From Sulfopaludibacter sp035606355 (GTDB lineage Bacteria > Acidobacteriota > Terriglobia > Bryobacterales > Bryobacteraceae): a stretch of DNA of 64,000 nt. The number at the start of each line of letters is the position of its first letter. The first letter of the stretch is position 1. The stretch covers positions 62,001 through 126,000 of the forward strand of contig DATNFO010000041.1 of NCBI GenBank assembly GCA_035606355.1. Reading direction: 5' to 3'. A program made the translations under genes and the position numbers. Below are positions 43,328 through 51,331 of this stretch, piece after piece. Under the pieces are notes generated by a model. The model worked only from the letters and a program-made list of their open reading frames with translations. It was not told where the DNA came from and searched no databases.

Positions 43328-43926
43328 CCGCGCGCCTGCTTCGGCGTCCGGCTGACGAAGCGATTCCCGCCGATCAGGAACCGCAGCGGCCAATCCGCGC
43401 ACTCCGAAATCCCGATCCGCGGCGTCACCACGATTTCGATCTGCGCTTCGTCCCGCGGCTCGCGAACCGCGAACTCGCCGCGTGTCACGTCCATACCGTT
43501 CTGCGAGCGCGTGATTCCCATCGCCAGCGTCAATTTGCCCGGACCTGATGCCAAGTCCTCCAGCTTCCGGGCCCCGGGTCTCCTGAGCCGCATTACATCG
43601 ATGCCGTACAACGGCTCCAGCGCGCGAATCAGCACGCAGCCCGCCTTCCCCGCGGGTTCCGCCACCAGATTCAAACACTCGTACATGCCGTAAATGAAAT
43701 ACACGTACGCATGTCCCGGCGGACCGAAGATCACGCGCGTCCGTTCGGTGACTCCCCGCGCCGAATGCGAAGCCAGGTCGTCGCCGCCCAAATACGCTTC
43801 TGTCTCCACGATTCGCCCCGCCGTTTCCCCATGCACCAGCACTTTTCCAAGCAGTTCGCGCGCCACCTGCACCGTCTCGCGCTCGTAAAATGCGCGTTTC
43901 AGAATAGGACCGTAGAGTTTGCTCAA
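43324..43926 (-). CDS. mpg: DNA-3-methyladenine glycosylase (Mpg/AAG family)
   Basis: A 200-residue base-excision repair enzyme removing alkylated purines. Family signatures: REIVETEAYLGGDDLASHS-like text (GRIVETEAYLGGDDLASHSA), with the catalytic Glu of ETEAY, and AYVYFIYGMYECLNLV, CVLIRALEPL and LASGPGKLTLAMGI. The start is uncertain: TTG 43926 gives the usual length, but has only a weak AGGA upstream. The stop overlaps the methyltransferase start, so they are co-expressed. Divergent from thpR by 24 bases. Confidence 0.92.
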   Translation of the reverse strand: MSKLYGPILKRAFYERETVQVARELLGKVLVHGETAGRIVETEAYLGGDDLASHSARGVTERTRVIFGPPGHAYVYFIYGMYECLNLVAEPAGKAGCVLIRALEPLYGIDVMRLRRPGARKLEDLASGPGKLTLAMGITRSQNGMDVTRGEFAVREPRDEAQIEIVVTPRIGISECADWPLRFLIGGNRFVSRTPKQARG

Positions 43927-43950
43927 GCCAACTATTATCCTGGAGCTGAA

Positions 43951-44499
43951 ATGCGATTGTTTACCGGCTTGGATCTGCCACCCGGCGTGGTCGCGCGCCT
44001 GGAAGATCTGCTGAACCATCTCCGCCCGGCGGCGCGCATCCAGTGGAGCCCTCCGGCGAACCTGCACATCACCACTAAATTCATCGGCGAATGGCCCGAG
44101 GAGCGGCTCGACGAACTCACCGGTGCGCTCGCCGGCGTGCCCGTCAACGGACCCGTTCCCGTGCACATCCGCAACGTGGGCTTTTTTCCGAATCCGCATT
44201 CCCCACGAGTGTTCTGGTGCGGCATCGATGCGCCCGCGCTTCCCGGGCTCGCCGCCGGTACGGATCGCGCGTGCGCCGCGCTTGGCATCCAAGCGGAAAC
44301 CCGCGCCTTCTCCCCGCACCTCACCCTCGCACGCATTAAAGAGCGTCTGGACCTTCAACCCCTGCGCGAGACCATCGCCGCGCTGCCCTCGCTCGATTTC
44401 GGCGAATTCGAAGCCCGCAGTTTTTTTCTCTACCGAAGCCAAATGCGGGCGGGCGGTAGCGTGTACACTAAACTTGCGGAATTCGCGCTCACAAAATAA
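43951..44499 (+). CDS. thpR: RNA 2',3'-cyclic phosphodiesterase / 2'-5' RNA ligase
   Basis: A 182-residue 2H-phosphoesterase. The two HxTx motifs are H39-I-T-T (NLHITTKFIGE) and H123-L-T-L (SPHLTLARIK), which form the catalytic pair. MRLFTGLDLPPGV is the usual N-terminus. GGAG lies 6 bases before the ATG. Such enzymes open 2',3'-cyclic phosphates or join/cleave 2'-5' linkages in tRNA halves; the cellular role is unclear. The stop overlaps the plsY ATG (TAATG). Confidence 0.93.
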   Translation: MRLFTGLDLPPGVVARLEDLLNHLRPAARIQWSPPANLHITTKFIGEWPEERLDELTGALAGVPVNGPVPVHIRNVGFFPNPHSPRVFWCGIDAPALPGLAAGTDRACAALGIQAETRAFSPHLTLARIKERLDLQPLRETIAALPSLDFGEFEARSFFLYRSQMRAGGSVYTKLAEFALTK

Positions 44500-45101
44500 T
44501 GCTCCCGTTCCTGGTGCTGTTGGCTGCCTATTTCTTAGGCGCAATCCCATTCGGCTACCTGCTGGTGAAGTGGAGGACCGGCACGGACGTGCGCTCCTCC
44601 GGTAGCGGCAACATCGGCGCGACCAACGTTCTGCGGACTACAGGACGCGCCGCCGGTGTCGCCACCCTCCTGCTCGATATGGCCAAAGGCTACTTCGCCG
44701 TCTGGCTCGCCGGATCCCTCACCGGCGGCAGCCTCCTATGGATGAGCGCCGCCGCGCTCGCCGTCATGGCCGGCCATGCCTACTCGATCTTTTTGCGGTT
44801 TCGCGGAGGTAAGGCCGTCGCCAGCTTTGTGGGAGCGTTCTTCTGCCTGACGCCCTTGCCCTTAGTTGCTACTCTTGTAATATTTGTTGCTGTCGTCGCT
44901 TGGACCCGATTCATTTCGATGGGTTCCATCGTCGGAGCGGCCGTTTTCCCGATGGCCGTCTGGCTGATACTCCAGCCGGTCTGGCCGGTTTGGACCGCCG
45001 CGCTCATCGCAGGCCTGTTTATTATCTACAAACATAAAAGTAATATCGAGCGGTTGCACGCAGGAACCGAACACCGGTTCCGTTTCGGGGCTCCCAAATG
45101 A
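44499..45101 (+). CDS. plsY: acyl-phosphate:glycerol-3-phosphate acyltransferase PlsY
   Basis: A 200-residue integral membrane enzyme with five helices that makes lysophosphatidic acid from acyl-phosphate and glycerol-3-phosphate. Signatures: AIPFGYLLVKWRTGTDVRSS then GSGNIGATNVLRTTGR (motif 1), MAGHAYSIFLRFRGGKAVAS (motif 2) and KHKSNIERLHAGTEHRF near the C-terminus (motif 3). The stop overlaps gpsA by 4 bases, so substrate synthesis (gpsA) and use are co-translated. Confidence 0.96.
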   Translation: MLPFLVLLAAYFLGAIPFGYLLVKWRTGTDVRSSGSGNIGATNVLRTTGRAAGVATLLLDMAKGYFAVWLAGSLTGGSLLWMSAAALAVMAGHAYSIFLRFRGGKAVASFVGAFFCLTPLPLVATLVIFVAVVAWTRFISMGSIVGAAVFPMAVWLILQPVWPVWTAALIAGLFIIYKHKSNIERLHAGTEHRFRFGAPK

Positions 45102-46096
45102 AAAGACTGGCCGTAATCGGCGGAGGAAGCTGGGGAACGGCGCTTGCCATCGTGCTCGGACCCCGCTTCGACGACATCCGCCTCTGGGTCTATGAGCAGG
45201 ACCTCGCCGCCCGCATGCGCGCCACCGGCGAGAACGATGTTTACCTGCCCGGCTGCCCCCTCCCGAAACACCTGCGGATCACTAGTGAATTGCCGGAAGC
45301 GCTTGAATCGGCGGATGTTGTACTCAGCGTCATGCCGTCACACCACGTTCGTAGTATTTATCAGGAGATGCTCCCGGCACTGACCGAATCCATGACCTTC
45401 GTCAGCGCCACGAAGGGTCTTGAGAACGGTAATTTACTACGTTCGTCGGAAGTGATCCACGAAGTTCTCGCCGCCAGGTTCCAACCCCGTGTCGCCGTCA
45501 TTTCAGGTCCGACGTTCGCCAAGGAAGTTGCCCGGTTTGAACCTACCGCTCTTGTAGTAGCATCCTCCGAATCCTCCGTCGCCGAGGCCGTCCAGGCGGC
45601 CTTTTCAGGCCCCACTTTCCGCCTCTATACCAGCCAAGATCCTATCGGTGTAGAAATCGGGGGATCGATCAAGAACGTGGTCGCCATTGGAGCAGGAGTC
45701 CTCCATGGCATGGGCCTCGGCTACAACGCCACAGCCGCACTCATCACCCGCGGACTGGCCGAAATGACACGCTTGGCCGTCGCCATGGGTGGGAAATGGC
45801 AGACCCTCGCGGGTTTAGCAGGTTTAGGAGACCTGGTGCTGACCTGTACCGGCGACCTCAGCCGCAACCGTACGGTCGGCGTCGAACTGGCCCACGGGCG
45901 CAAGCTGGATGAGATCGTCAACTCGATGCGAATGGTCGCGGAGGGCATCAAAACCACCAACGTCGCGGTCGATCTTGCCGGGCGCTGCAACGTCGAAATG
46001 CCCATCTCGGAACAGATGTTTCGAATGCTACACTTTGGGATATCGCCGCGCGAGGCCATTCAGCAGCTTATGGAACGGTCGCTGAAGGGAGAGTAG
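45098..46096 (+). CDS. gpsA: glycerol-3-phosphate dehydrogenase [NAD(P)+]
   Basis: A 332-residue enzyme reducing dihydroxyacetone phosphate to sn-glycerol-3-phosphate for phospholipid synthesis. The Rossmann loop is IGGGSWGTALA. Active-site features: SATKGLENG, ISGPTFAKEV, the catalytic Lys in GGSIKNVVAIGAGV, and GLGDLVLTCTGDLSRNR. Length is usual. It follows plsY in an overlapping arrangement; the sigma factor gene starts 26 bases later. Confidence 0.97.
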   Translation: MKRLAVIGGGSWGTALAIVLGPRFDDIRLWVYEQDLAARMRATGENDVYLPGCPLPKHLRITSELPEALESADVVLSVMPSHHVRSIYQEMLPALTESMTFVSATKGLENGNLLRSSEVIHEVLAARFQPRVAVISGPTFAKEVARFEPTALVVASSESSVAEAVQAAFSGPTFRLYTSQDPIGVEIGGSIKNVVAIGAGVLHGMGLGYNATAALITRGLAEMTRLAVAMGGKWQTLAGLAGLGDLVLTCTGDLSRNRTVGVELAHGRKLDEIVNSMRMVAEGIKTTNVAVDLAGRCNVEMPISEQMFRMLHFGISPREAIQQLMERSLKGE

Positions 46097-46122
46097 AATT
46101 TCCGCGCGTTGCGCAACCTCGG

Positions 46123-46728
46123 ATGGAAGAACGGGTTAAGACCGGTATGGGGGGAGCGGCAGCTGCCCTGGACCTGGACGCGGAGTTAATGCTCCGCGTT
46201 AAGGAAGGGGACGGCGCGAGTTTCGGTGTTTTGTTGAACAAACACCGGGCCAGCGTTGTTCGCTTTCTCTACAGGATGGTCCAGAACCACGCTGTCGCCG
46301 AAGAACTCGCGCAGGAAGTTTTTCTGCGCATGTATCGATCCCGGGGAACGTACGAGCCGACTGCGAAGTTTACGACATGGCTTTTCCGCATCGCGACGCA
46401 TTTGGCGTTAAACTCTTTGCGCGACGGGAAAAACGAGAAATTGCAGGAGCGGCTCGATGATGATTCGGGCGATTTGCCGGTCCGCCAGGTTTCCGATAAC
46501 CGGCCGACAATCGAAGCCCGCATGGTGTATGAGGCCCGTTTGGATGAAGTGCGCAGGGCAATCGCCGCGCTGCCGGAGAAGCAGCGGGCCGCGGTTCTGA
46601 TGCACAAATACGAAGAGATGGAATATTCGCAGATCGCCAGGGTTTTGAACTGTTCCGAATCTGCGATTAAGAGTCTGTTATTCCGGGCGTACGAAACATT
46701 GCGCGCCCGCTTGGCCCACATGGCTTGA
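46123..46728 (+). CDS. ECF-type RNA polymerase sigma factor
   Basis: A 201-residue sigma-70 family protein. Region 2 shows FGVLLNKHRASVVRFLYRMV, HAVAEELAQEVFLRMYRS and KFTTWLFRIATHLALNSLRD. Region 4 shows IAALPEKQRAAVLMHKYEEM and YSQIARVLNCSESAIKSLLF. It starts the unit sigma - zinc-finger anti-sigma - DUF3106-like protein. The start is not certain: an internal ATG at 46147 (MGGAAAALDLD) is possible, and neither has a strong Shine-Dalgarno. Target genes unknown. Confidence 0.95.
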   Translation: MEERVKTGMGGAAAALDLDAELMLRVKEGDGASFGVLLNKHRASVVRFLYRMVQNHAVAEELAQEVFLRMYRSRGTYEPTAKFTTWLFRIATHLALNSLRDGKNEKLQERLDDDSGDLPVRQVSDNRPTIEARMVYEARLDEVRRAIAALPEKQRAAVLMHKYEEMEYSQIARVLNCSESAIKSLLFRAYETLRARLAHMA

Positions 46729-46752
46729 GGGCTTGGGGAAGAAGAGGCGTTT

Positions 46753-47238
46753 ATGAGTTGCCCATTCGATAGCCGGGAAGAAACGCTGCTGGCGTACAGT
46801 TCCGGAGAACTGGATCACGCCCAGGCAGCCGTCGTAGCGGCGCACCTGGAGACCTGCTCCGAGTGCAAGAGTTTCGTTACTGCCCAGAAGAGCGTCTGGA
46901 GTGCCCTCGATCTGTTCGAGGCACCGGCCGTCTCCATGGATTTCGATCGCCGGCTTTACCGGCGCATCGAAGAGCAAGTGTCCTGGTGGGATATGGTGGT
47001 CCGGCCGTTCCGCGTTGCGCTCGTGCGCCGCGCCCTGCCGATCGCCGCTGCCGCCGCCCTCACCATCACCGCCGGAATACTCATTGAACGTACCGGCGCC
47101 GGGCCCGCTCCGGTCGCGCATCCGCAGACCGCGCGCGTCGAGCTTCAGCCCGATCAATTGCAGAGCGCGCTCGATGATCTGGAGACGCTGCAGCAGTTCA
47201 CCCACGCGCTGCATACCGAATCCGATTCGCAGATGTAA
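46753..47238 (+). CDS. zinc-finger anti-sigma factor
   Basis: A 161-residue membrane anti-sigma factor. The N-terminal ASD/zf-HC2 module is visible: CPFDSREETLLAYSSGELD, then HLETCSECKSF (HxxxCxxC zinc site). One membrane helix (about residues 94-116, PIAAAAALTITAGILI) precedes a ~50-residue extracytoplasmic tail. GAAGAAGAGG lies before the ATG. It should hold the ECF sigma factor encoded 24 bases upstream in an inactive state until a membrane signal releases it. Confidence 0.92.
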   Translation: MSCPFDSREETLLAYSSGELDHAQAAVVAAHLETCSECKSFVTAQKSVWSALDLFEAPAVSMDFDRRLYRRIEEQVSWWDMVVRPFRVALVRRALPIAAAAALTITAGILIERTGAGPAPVAHPQTARVELQPDQLQSALDDLETLQQFTHALHTESDSQM

Positions 47239-47241
47239 TCG

Positions 47242-47841
47242 ATGGCGCGCATTTTCTCCATCGCCGGTGTAGCTCTTCTCTGCGCGGGCGTGCTGTGTGC
47301 GTCGGACCAGAACAAGCAGCCGAAAGCTCCGCCCCCCAAAGCTCCTGCCGCGAAAGCCGCACCCGGCCCCCGCAACCCGGCCAACGCCGGCGGAGGAGTT
47401 GCCAAAAACGGTCCGCGCATCGCCAACCCCGGCACACTGATTCAGCAGTTGTTCCGCATGTCGCCGGAACAGCGCGAGCGGGCCTTGGAAAAGGCTCCCC
47501 CGCAGCAACAGGAGCGGCTACGCCAGCAGCTCGAACGGCTGGACAAGCTTCCGGAGGCGCAAAAAGCGCAAATGATGCGGCTCGGCAATGAACTGGCTGC
47601 CCTGCCGCCCGATACGCAGATGCTATTGATCAAGCAGATCAACAACTTCAATGCGTACTTGAAGTCCCTGCCGCCGGATCAGCGAATCGTTGCCGGGCGG
47701 GAATTGCAGCGCTTGCAAAGAATGCCGGAAGACCGGCGCATGGCGCGCATCATGAGCGAAGATTTCCGCAGCAGCTACTCCCCGGAAGTCCAGCAGATGA
47801 TGATCGATATCTCGCAGAACCTCCACATTCAGCGCCCCTAA
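47242..47841 (+). CDS. exported DUF3106-like helical protein
   Basis: A 199-residue protein with a signal peptide (about residues 1-20, LLCAGVLCAS). Pro/Ala/Lys-rich linker (about 22-65), then a helical part rich in Gln and Arg: LFRMSPEQRERALEKAPP, LDKLPEAQKAQMMRLGNEL, SLPPDQRIVAGRELQRLQRM. The repeated 'xLPPxQR' helical pattern is that of DUF3106 proteins, often found with sigma/anti-sigma pairs. It starts 3 bases after the anti-sigma gene and so may sense or be controlled by that system. A palindromic terminator follows. Confidence 0.78.
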   Translation: MARIFSIAGVALLCAGVLCASDQNKQPKAPPPKAPAAKAAPGPRNPANAGGGVAKNGPRIANPGTLIQQLFRMSPEQRERALEKAPPQQQERLRQQLERLDKLPEAQKAQMMRLGNELAALPPDTQMLLIKQINNFNAYLKSLPPDQRIVAGRELQRLQRMPEDRRMARIMSEDFRSSYSPEVQQMMIDISQNLHIQRP

Positions 47842-47847
47842 AAACGA

Positions 47848-47887
47848 AACCGCTCTCCTGCGGACCACGGGCCGCAAGAGAGCGGTT
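47848..47887 (-). terminator. hairpin terminator between convergent genes
   Basis: Arms AACCGCTCTC...TGCGG and CCGCA...GAGAGCGGTT form a long stem (47848-47887) between the DUF3106-like gene and trxA. The T run (TTTCGTTTTT) follows the stem on the minus strand, so it terminates trxA best, but it may act on both sides. Confidence 0.8.
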
Positions 47888-47907
47888 GATGAACTCAAAA
47901 AAGCAGC

Positions 47908-48237
47908 TTAAACGTGCGAGTCCAGCATCTTCTGAACGTCGCTTTTGCCGACCGCGCCGACCCGCTGCTCCACCACCTGCCCGCCCTTAAACAGCAGCAA
48001 GGTGGGAATGCCGCGGATGTTGTAACGCATGGCCGTGTTGCCATTGGCATCCACGTCCAGTTTGCCGATCTTCGCCTTTCCGGCGTAATCGGTGGCTACC
48101 GCGTCGATGGTCGGCCCCATCTGCCTGCACGGGCCGCACCATTCGGCCCAAAAATCGACCAGTACCGGCACTTCGCTCCGCAGCACATCCTGCTCAAACG
48201 AATCGTCGCTAAAGGTAAGTGTGTTCGCTCCGGCCAT
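47908..48237 (-). CDS. trxA: thioredoxin
   Basis: A 109-residue thioredoxin with the redox centre WCGPC in FWAEWCGPCRQMGP and the usual cis-Pro region GIPTLLLFKGG. It reduces protein disulfides in the cytoplasm. A hairpin terminator follows. It is 44 bases downstream of glgA on the same strand, so it may be co-transcribed with it or have its own promoter there. Confidence 0.97.
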   Translation of the reverse strand: MAGANTLTFSDDSFEQDVLRSEVPVLVDFWAEWCGPCRQMGPTIDAVATDYAGKAKIGKLDVDANGNTAMRYNIRGIPTLLLFKGGQVVEQRVGAVGKSDVQKMLDSHV

Positions 48238-48281
48238 TCAAATCTCCTACGTTTATTAGAATCACGATTCGGGTAAAAGAT

Positions 48282-49700
48282 TCAGGCCCGCAGCAGGTCG
48301 CGGTACAGCTCCGAATACGCCCGCGCGGAGGTCTGCCAGGAAAAATCTTTCAGCATCCCGCGTTTTACCATTGCCTGCCAGAGTTCCGGGTCCGCGTATG
48401 CCGCAACAGCGTCCTTCACGCAGTTCAAAAGCGCGACCCCCGTATAGTCCTGAAACTTAAATCCCGTGCCTTTCTCGATGGTATCATCCAGGCCGCCGGT
48501 GGCGCGTACCACGGGCACGGTTCCATACCGCAAGCTATAAATCTGGTTGAGCCCGCACGGCTCATAGCGGCTCGGCATGAGAAAAATGTCGCTCCCCGCT
48601 TCAATCCGATGCGCCATGCCGTTATCGAAGCCCACATGCACCGCCACCCGGCCGGGGTGGTCCGCCTGTAGCCGCCGGAACACCTCCTCGTACGCCGGCT
48701 CGCCCGCGCCCAGCGCCACCAGGTAGGTGTCCTCCGCCAGGATTCCCGGAATCGCCTCCGCCAGGATGTCCGTGCCCTTCTGCCGCGTAAACCGCGATAC
48801 GATCCCCAGCAGCGGACGATCCATGGCCTGCGGCGGAAGCCCGAACTCGCTCAGCAACTGCTCCTTATCCGTGCGCTTCCCGGAAAGATCCGCCGGTGAG
48901 TAATGCGCCGGCAGCAGCGGATCCACATCCGGGCTCCATTCCGCATAATCCACGCCGTTCAGTATGCCCGTCAGCACATTCGCCCGGCTTCGCAAAACGC
49001 CGTCCAGCCCGAAGCCGAATTCCGGCGTTTGAATCTCCCGCGCATACGTCGGACTCACCGTATTCAGCGCATCGGCGAACGCAATCCCTCCCTTGATATA
49101 GCTCACCCGCCCGAAAAACTCCAGCCCGTCCGGCCGGTACAATGACCCATCCAGCGCCACGTCCGCCAGCGCCGTCCGCGGAAACAGCCCCTGATACCCC
49201 AGGTTGTGGATCGTGAACAGGGTCCGCGTACCCATGAACGTCGGGTCGCCCGCATACAGGGTCTGCAGATACGGCGCCACCAGGCCGGCTTGCCAGTCGT
49301 GGCAGTGGAAAATCTCCGTGCGTAAAAGCAAGCGCGCCACTTCGATGGCCGCCCGCGCCAGCACGGCGAACCGTATGTGGTTGTCGGTGTAGTCCAGCCC
49401 CGCCTCGCCATAAAGGCCCTTGCGATCGTACAGCGGCGGGCAATCCACCAGGTACAGCGGATACGCCTCCGGCGCCTGATAGATCGCCACATCGTACCGC
49501 GACGGCCCGAAAAAAATCGGGATCGCGTCCCACACGCGCCGCGCGCCCTTTAAGTCGATAAAGCCGTACCGCGGAATCACCACGGCGGCTTCATCGCCAT
49601 ACGCGCGCAGAGCTAAAGGGAGAGCGCCAACCACGTCGGCCAGCCCGCCGGTCTTGGCCAGCGGAGCCGCCTCGGAGGAGACCATCAGGACACGGGCCAC
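48282..49700 (-). CDS. glgA: glycogen synthase (ADP/GDP-glucose, GT5)
   Basis: A ~472-residue starch/glycogen synthase extending alpha-1,4-glucan chains. I use GTG 49700 since it gives the canonical start VARVLMVSSEAAPLAKTGGL, where KTGGL is the ADP-glucose-binding motif; upstream ATGs would run into the divergent gene. Other family features: IFHCHDWQAGLVAPYL, LFTIHNLGYQGLFP, GIVSRFTRQKGTDIL and PSRYEPCGLNQIYSLRYGTV. Length matches the family. No other glycogen genes are next to it. Confidence 0.94.
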   Translation of the reverse strand: MARVLMVSSEAAPLAKTGGLADVVGALPLALRAYGDEAAVVIPRYGFIDLKGARRVWDAIPIFFGPSRYDVAIYQAPEAYPLYLVDCPPLYDRKGLYGEAGLDYTDNHIRFAVLARAAIEVARLLLRTEIFHCHDWQAGLVAPYLQTLYAGDPTFMGTRTLFTIHNLGYQGLFPRTALADVALDGSLYRPDGLEFFGRVSYIKGGIAFADALNTVSPTYAREIQTPEFGFGLDGVLRSRANVLTGILNGVDYAEWSPDVDPLLPAHYSPADLSGKRTDKEQLLSEFGLPPQAMDRPLLGIVSRFTRQKGTDILAEAIPGILAEDTYLVALGAGEPAYEEVFRRLQADHPGRVAVHVGFDNGMAHRIEAGSDIFLMPSRYEPCGLNQIYSLRYGTVPVVRATGGLDDTIEKGTGFKFQDYTGVALLNCVKDAVAAYADPELWQAMVKRGMLKDFSWQTSARAYSELYRDLLRA

Positions 49701-49751
49701 GGACTTTAGTGTAGCAACCGGCTTCTCCCTGCCTGTTATCATGAGGGCAAC

Positions 49752-50261
49752 GTGACCCGCGAAGAGGTGCTGCAACGCCTTCGTGAAAGGATTGTGCTGT
49801 TCGCGGCATCTCATTTATCGAGGGACGCCGCGGAAGATCTGGCGCAGGAGGTGCTCGTCTTGCTGCACGAAAAGTACGCGCACCTGGAACGGATTGAAGA
49901 TCTGCTCCCCCTGTCGCTGCAAATTGTCCGCTTTAAAATGATGGGCGTCCGCCGCAAAGCCGCCCGTCACGGTGAGTACAGCCAGATCTCCGTCACGGAC
50001 GTGCCGCTGCCGGACCCCGGACTCAGCCCCTCTGACGCGCTGGAACGTAAGGAAATGCTGGAACGATTGGGCAAAGCTATCGCGCAACTCGGCGACCGCT
50101 GCCGCGAACTCGTTCGCTTGAAACTGGAGGGCCGCGGTTTCCCCGAAATCCAAAAGCTGATGGGCGCCGCCACCCTGAACACCGTCTATACCTGGGACCA
50201 TCGCTGCCGCAAGAACCTGCTTGACCTGATGGGTGGCTCCTGGGAGGAGCCCCGGAAATGA
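49752..50261 (+). CDS. sigma-70-like protein paired with a membrane protein
   Basis: A 169-residue protein starting at GTG 49752. Region 2-like segment: IVLFAASHLSRDAAEDLAQE and EVLVLLHEKYAHLE, a shortened sigma2. Region 4-like segment: AIAQLGDRCRELVRLKLEGR, FPEIQKLMG and TVYTWDHRCRKNLLDLMGG, like the ECF sigma4 recognition part. The stop overlaps the next start (ATGA), typical of a sigma/anti-sigma pair. Function as a true sigma factor is likely but not certain, since region 2 is short. Confidence 0.8.
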   Translation: MTREEVLQRLRERIVLFAASHLSRDAAEDLAQEVLVLLHEKYAHLERIEDLLPLSLQIVRFKMMGVRRKAARHGEYSQISVTDVPLPDPGLSPSDALERKEMLERLGKAIAQLGDRCRELVRLKLEGRGFPEIQKLMGAATLNTVYTWDHRCRKNLLDLMGGSWEEPRK

Positions 50262-51331
50262 CCCGCGACGAAGCCCAAAAACTCCTCGGCGGCTACGCGA
50301 CCGGAAACCTCTCGCCGGAACAGCAGCAAGCTCTCTTCGAGGCAGCTCTCGACGATCAGCAGCTTTTCGACGCCCTCGCGGCCGAACAGCCGCTCCACGA
50401 TTTGTTGAGCGACGATGCGGCGCGCCGCCAACTGCTCGCCGGAATCGACCGGCCCGCTCCCAAGCGCCGCTGGTGGCTGATTCCGGGCGTCGCCCTCGCA
50501 GCCACGGCAGCCGCCGTGCTCGCGTTCGTCGCGCTCAAACCGCAACCGCGGCACCCCGTCATTCTTGCCGATATGGCGCAGCCCCCGGTCGCCGTGCCGG
50601 CCTTGACTGTCCCCGCGGTGCAACCGCAATCGCCTGCCCATCCGGAGCCGAGGGTCGCTGACAGGCCCCACCCCCGCGCGCGAGCGGCCACACCGCAACA
50701 ACTCGCCGACGCTGTCGTACCGCTCCGGGAAAAGGCCGCTACGCCGCTGCCTTCCGTCGCCGCTGAAACCGCGCCGCTAAGCGCCGCCCCAGTCGCCGCC
50801 GCGCCGCCGCCCCAGCCTGCGGCAGTGCCGGCCACATCGCAAAACATCCAGGTAAGCGCCGCCCCAATCGCCGCACCGCCGCCGCCCCAGCCTGCGGCAG
50901 TGCCCGCCACATCGCAAACCGTCGAGGTAACCGCCGCCGCCCCCAAAGCTGAAGCGCAACCTGTCCAGGCTCCGGTAACCAACGGCATGTTCATGAGCCG
51001 GAACAGCGCGTTCGCCGGCTCCATAACGCAGCGCGTGTTCGTCATCGTGCAACTCCGCCAGCCCGACGGCACCTACACCGCCATCGACCCGAAAGATTTG
51101 AAAGCCGGAAACACCGCCCGCGTCACCATCGCGCCGCCGTTCAGCGGAGTCCTCACAGTCACCCGGAATCCCGGTAATGTCGTCCTCACGAAGCCCACGC
51201 CGGTCGACGCGCACGGCCATTTCGACCTTGACGTCACCTCGGAAAAACCGGATGTGCAGATTCTGAAAATCGAGCTCAAGCCGCCCGGAATGCCGCCCGC
51301 GGTCCAATCCGTTACGCTGATCTTCCAGTAG
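50258..51331 (+). CDS. single-TM anti-sigma-like protein with Ala/Pro repeat region
   Basis: A 357-residue protein. The N-terminal ~65 residues (EAQKLLGGYATGNLSPEQQQ, LFDALAAEQPLHDLL) are a helical cytoplasmic segment as in anti-sigma-like proteins, without zinc ligands. One helix (about residues 72-92) is followed by a long Ala/Pro/Val-rich linker with two 25-residue tandem repeats (50780-50929). A C-terminal beta-rich domain of about 110 residues follows (ITQRVFVIVQLRQPDGTYTA, FDLDVTSEKPDVQILKIEL). Coupled to the sigma-like gene (ATGA). It probably restrains that protein from the membrane; the extracytoplasmic domain could sense an envelope signal. Confidence 0.75.
   Translation: MTRDEAQKLLGGYATGNLSPEQQQALFEAALDDQQLFDALAAEQPLHDLLSDDAARRQLLAGIDRPAPKRRWWLIPGVALAATAAAVLAFVALKPQPRHPVILADMAQPPVAVPALTVPAVQPQSPAHPEPRVADRPHPRARAATPQQLADAVVPLREKAATPLPSVAAETAPLSAAPVAAAPPPQPAAVPATSQNIQVSAAPIAAPPPPQPAAVPATSQTVEVTAAAPKAEAQPVQAPVTNGMFMSRNSAFAGSITQRVFVIVQLRQPDGTYTAIDPKDLKAGNTARVTIAPPFSGVLTVTRNPGNVVLTKPTPVDAHGHFDLDVTSEKPDVQILKIELKPPGMPPAVQSVTLIFQ
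50780..50929 (+). repeat. 75-bp tandem repeat inside the anti-sigma-like gene
   Basis: Two copies of a 75-bp in-frame unit (50780-50854 and 50855-50929), each encoding a 25-residue SAAP...PPQPAAVPATSQ block, with a few substitutions. It lengthens the Ala/Pro linker between the membrane helix and the outer domain. Confidence 0.85.
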
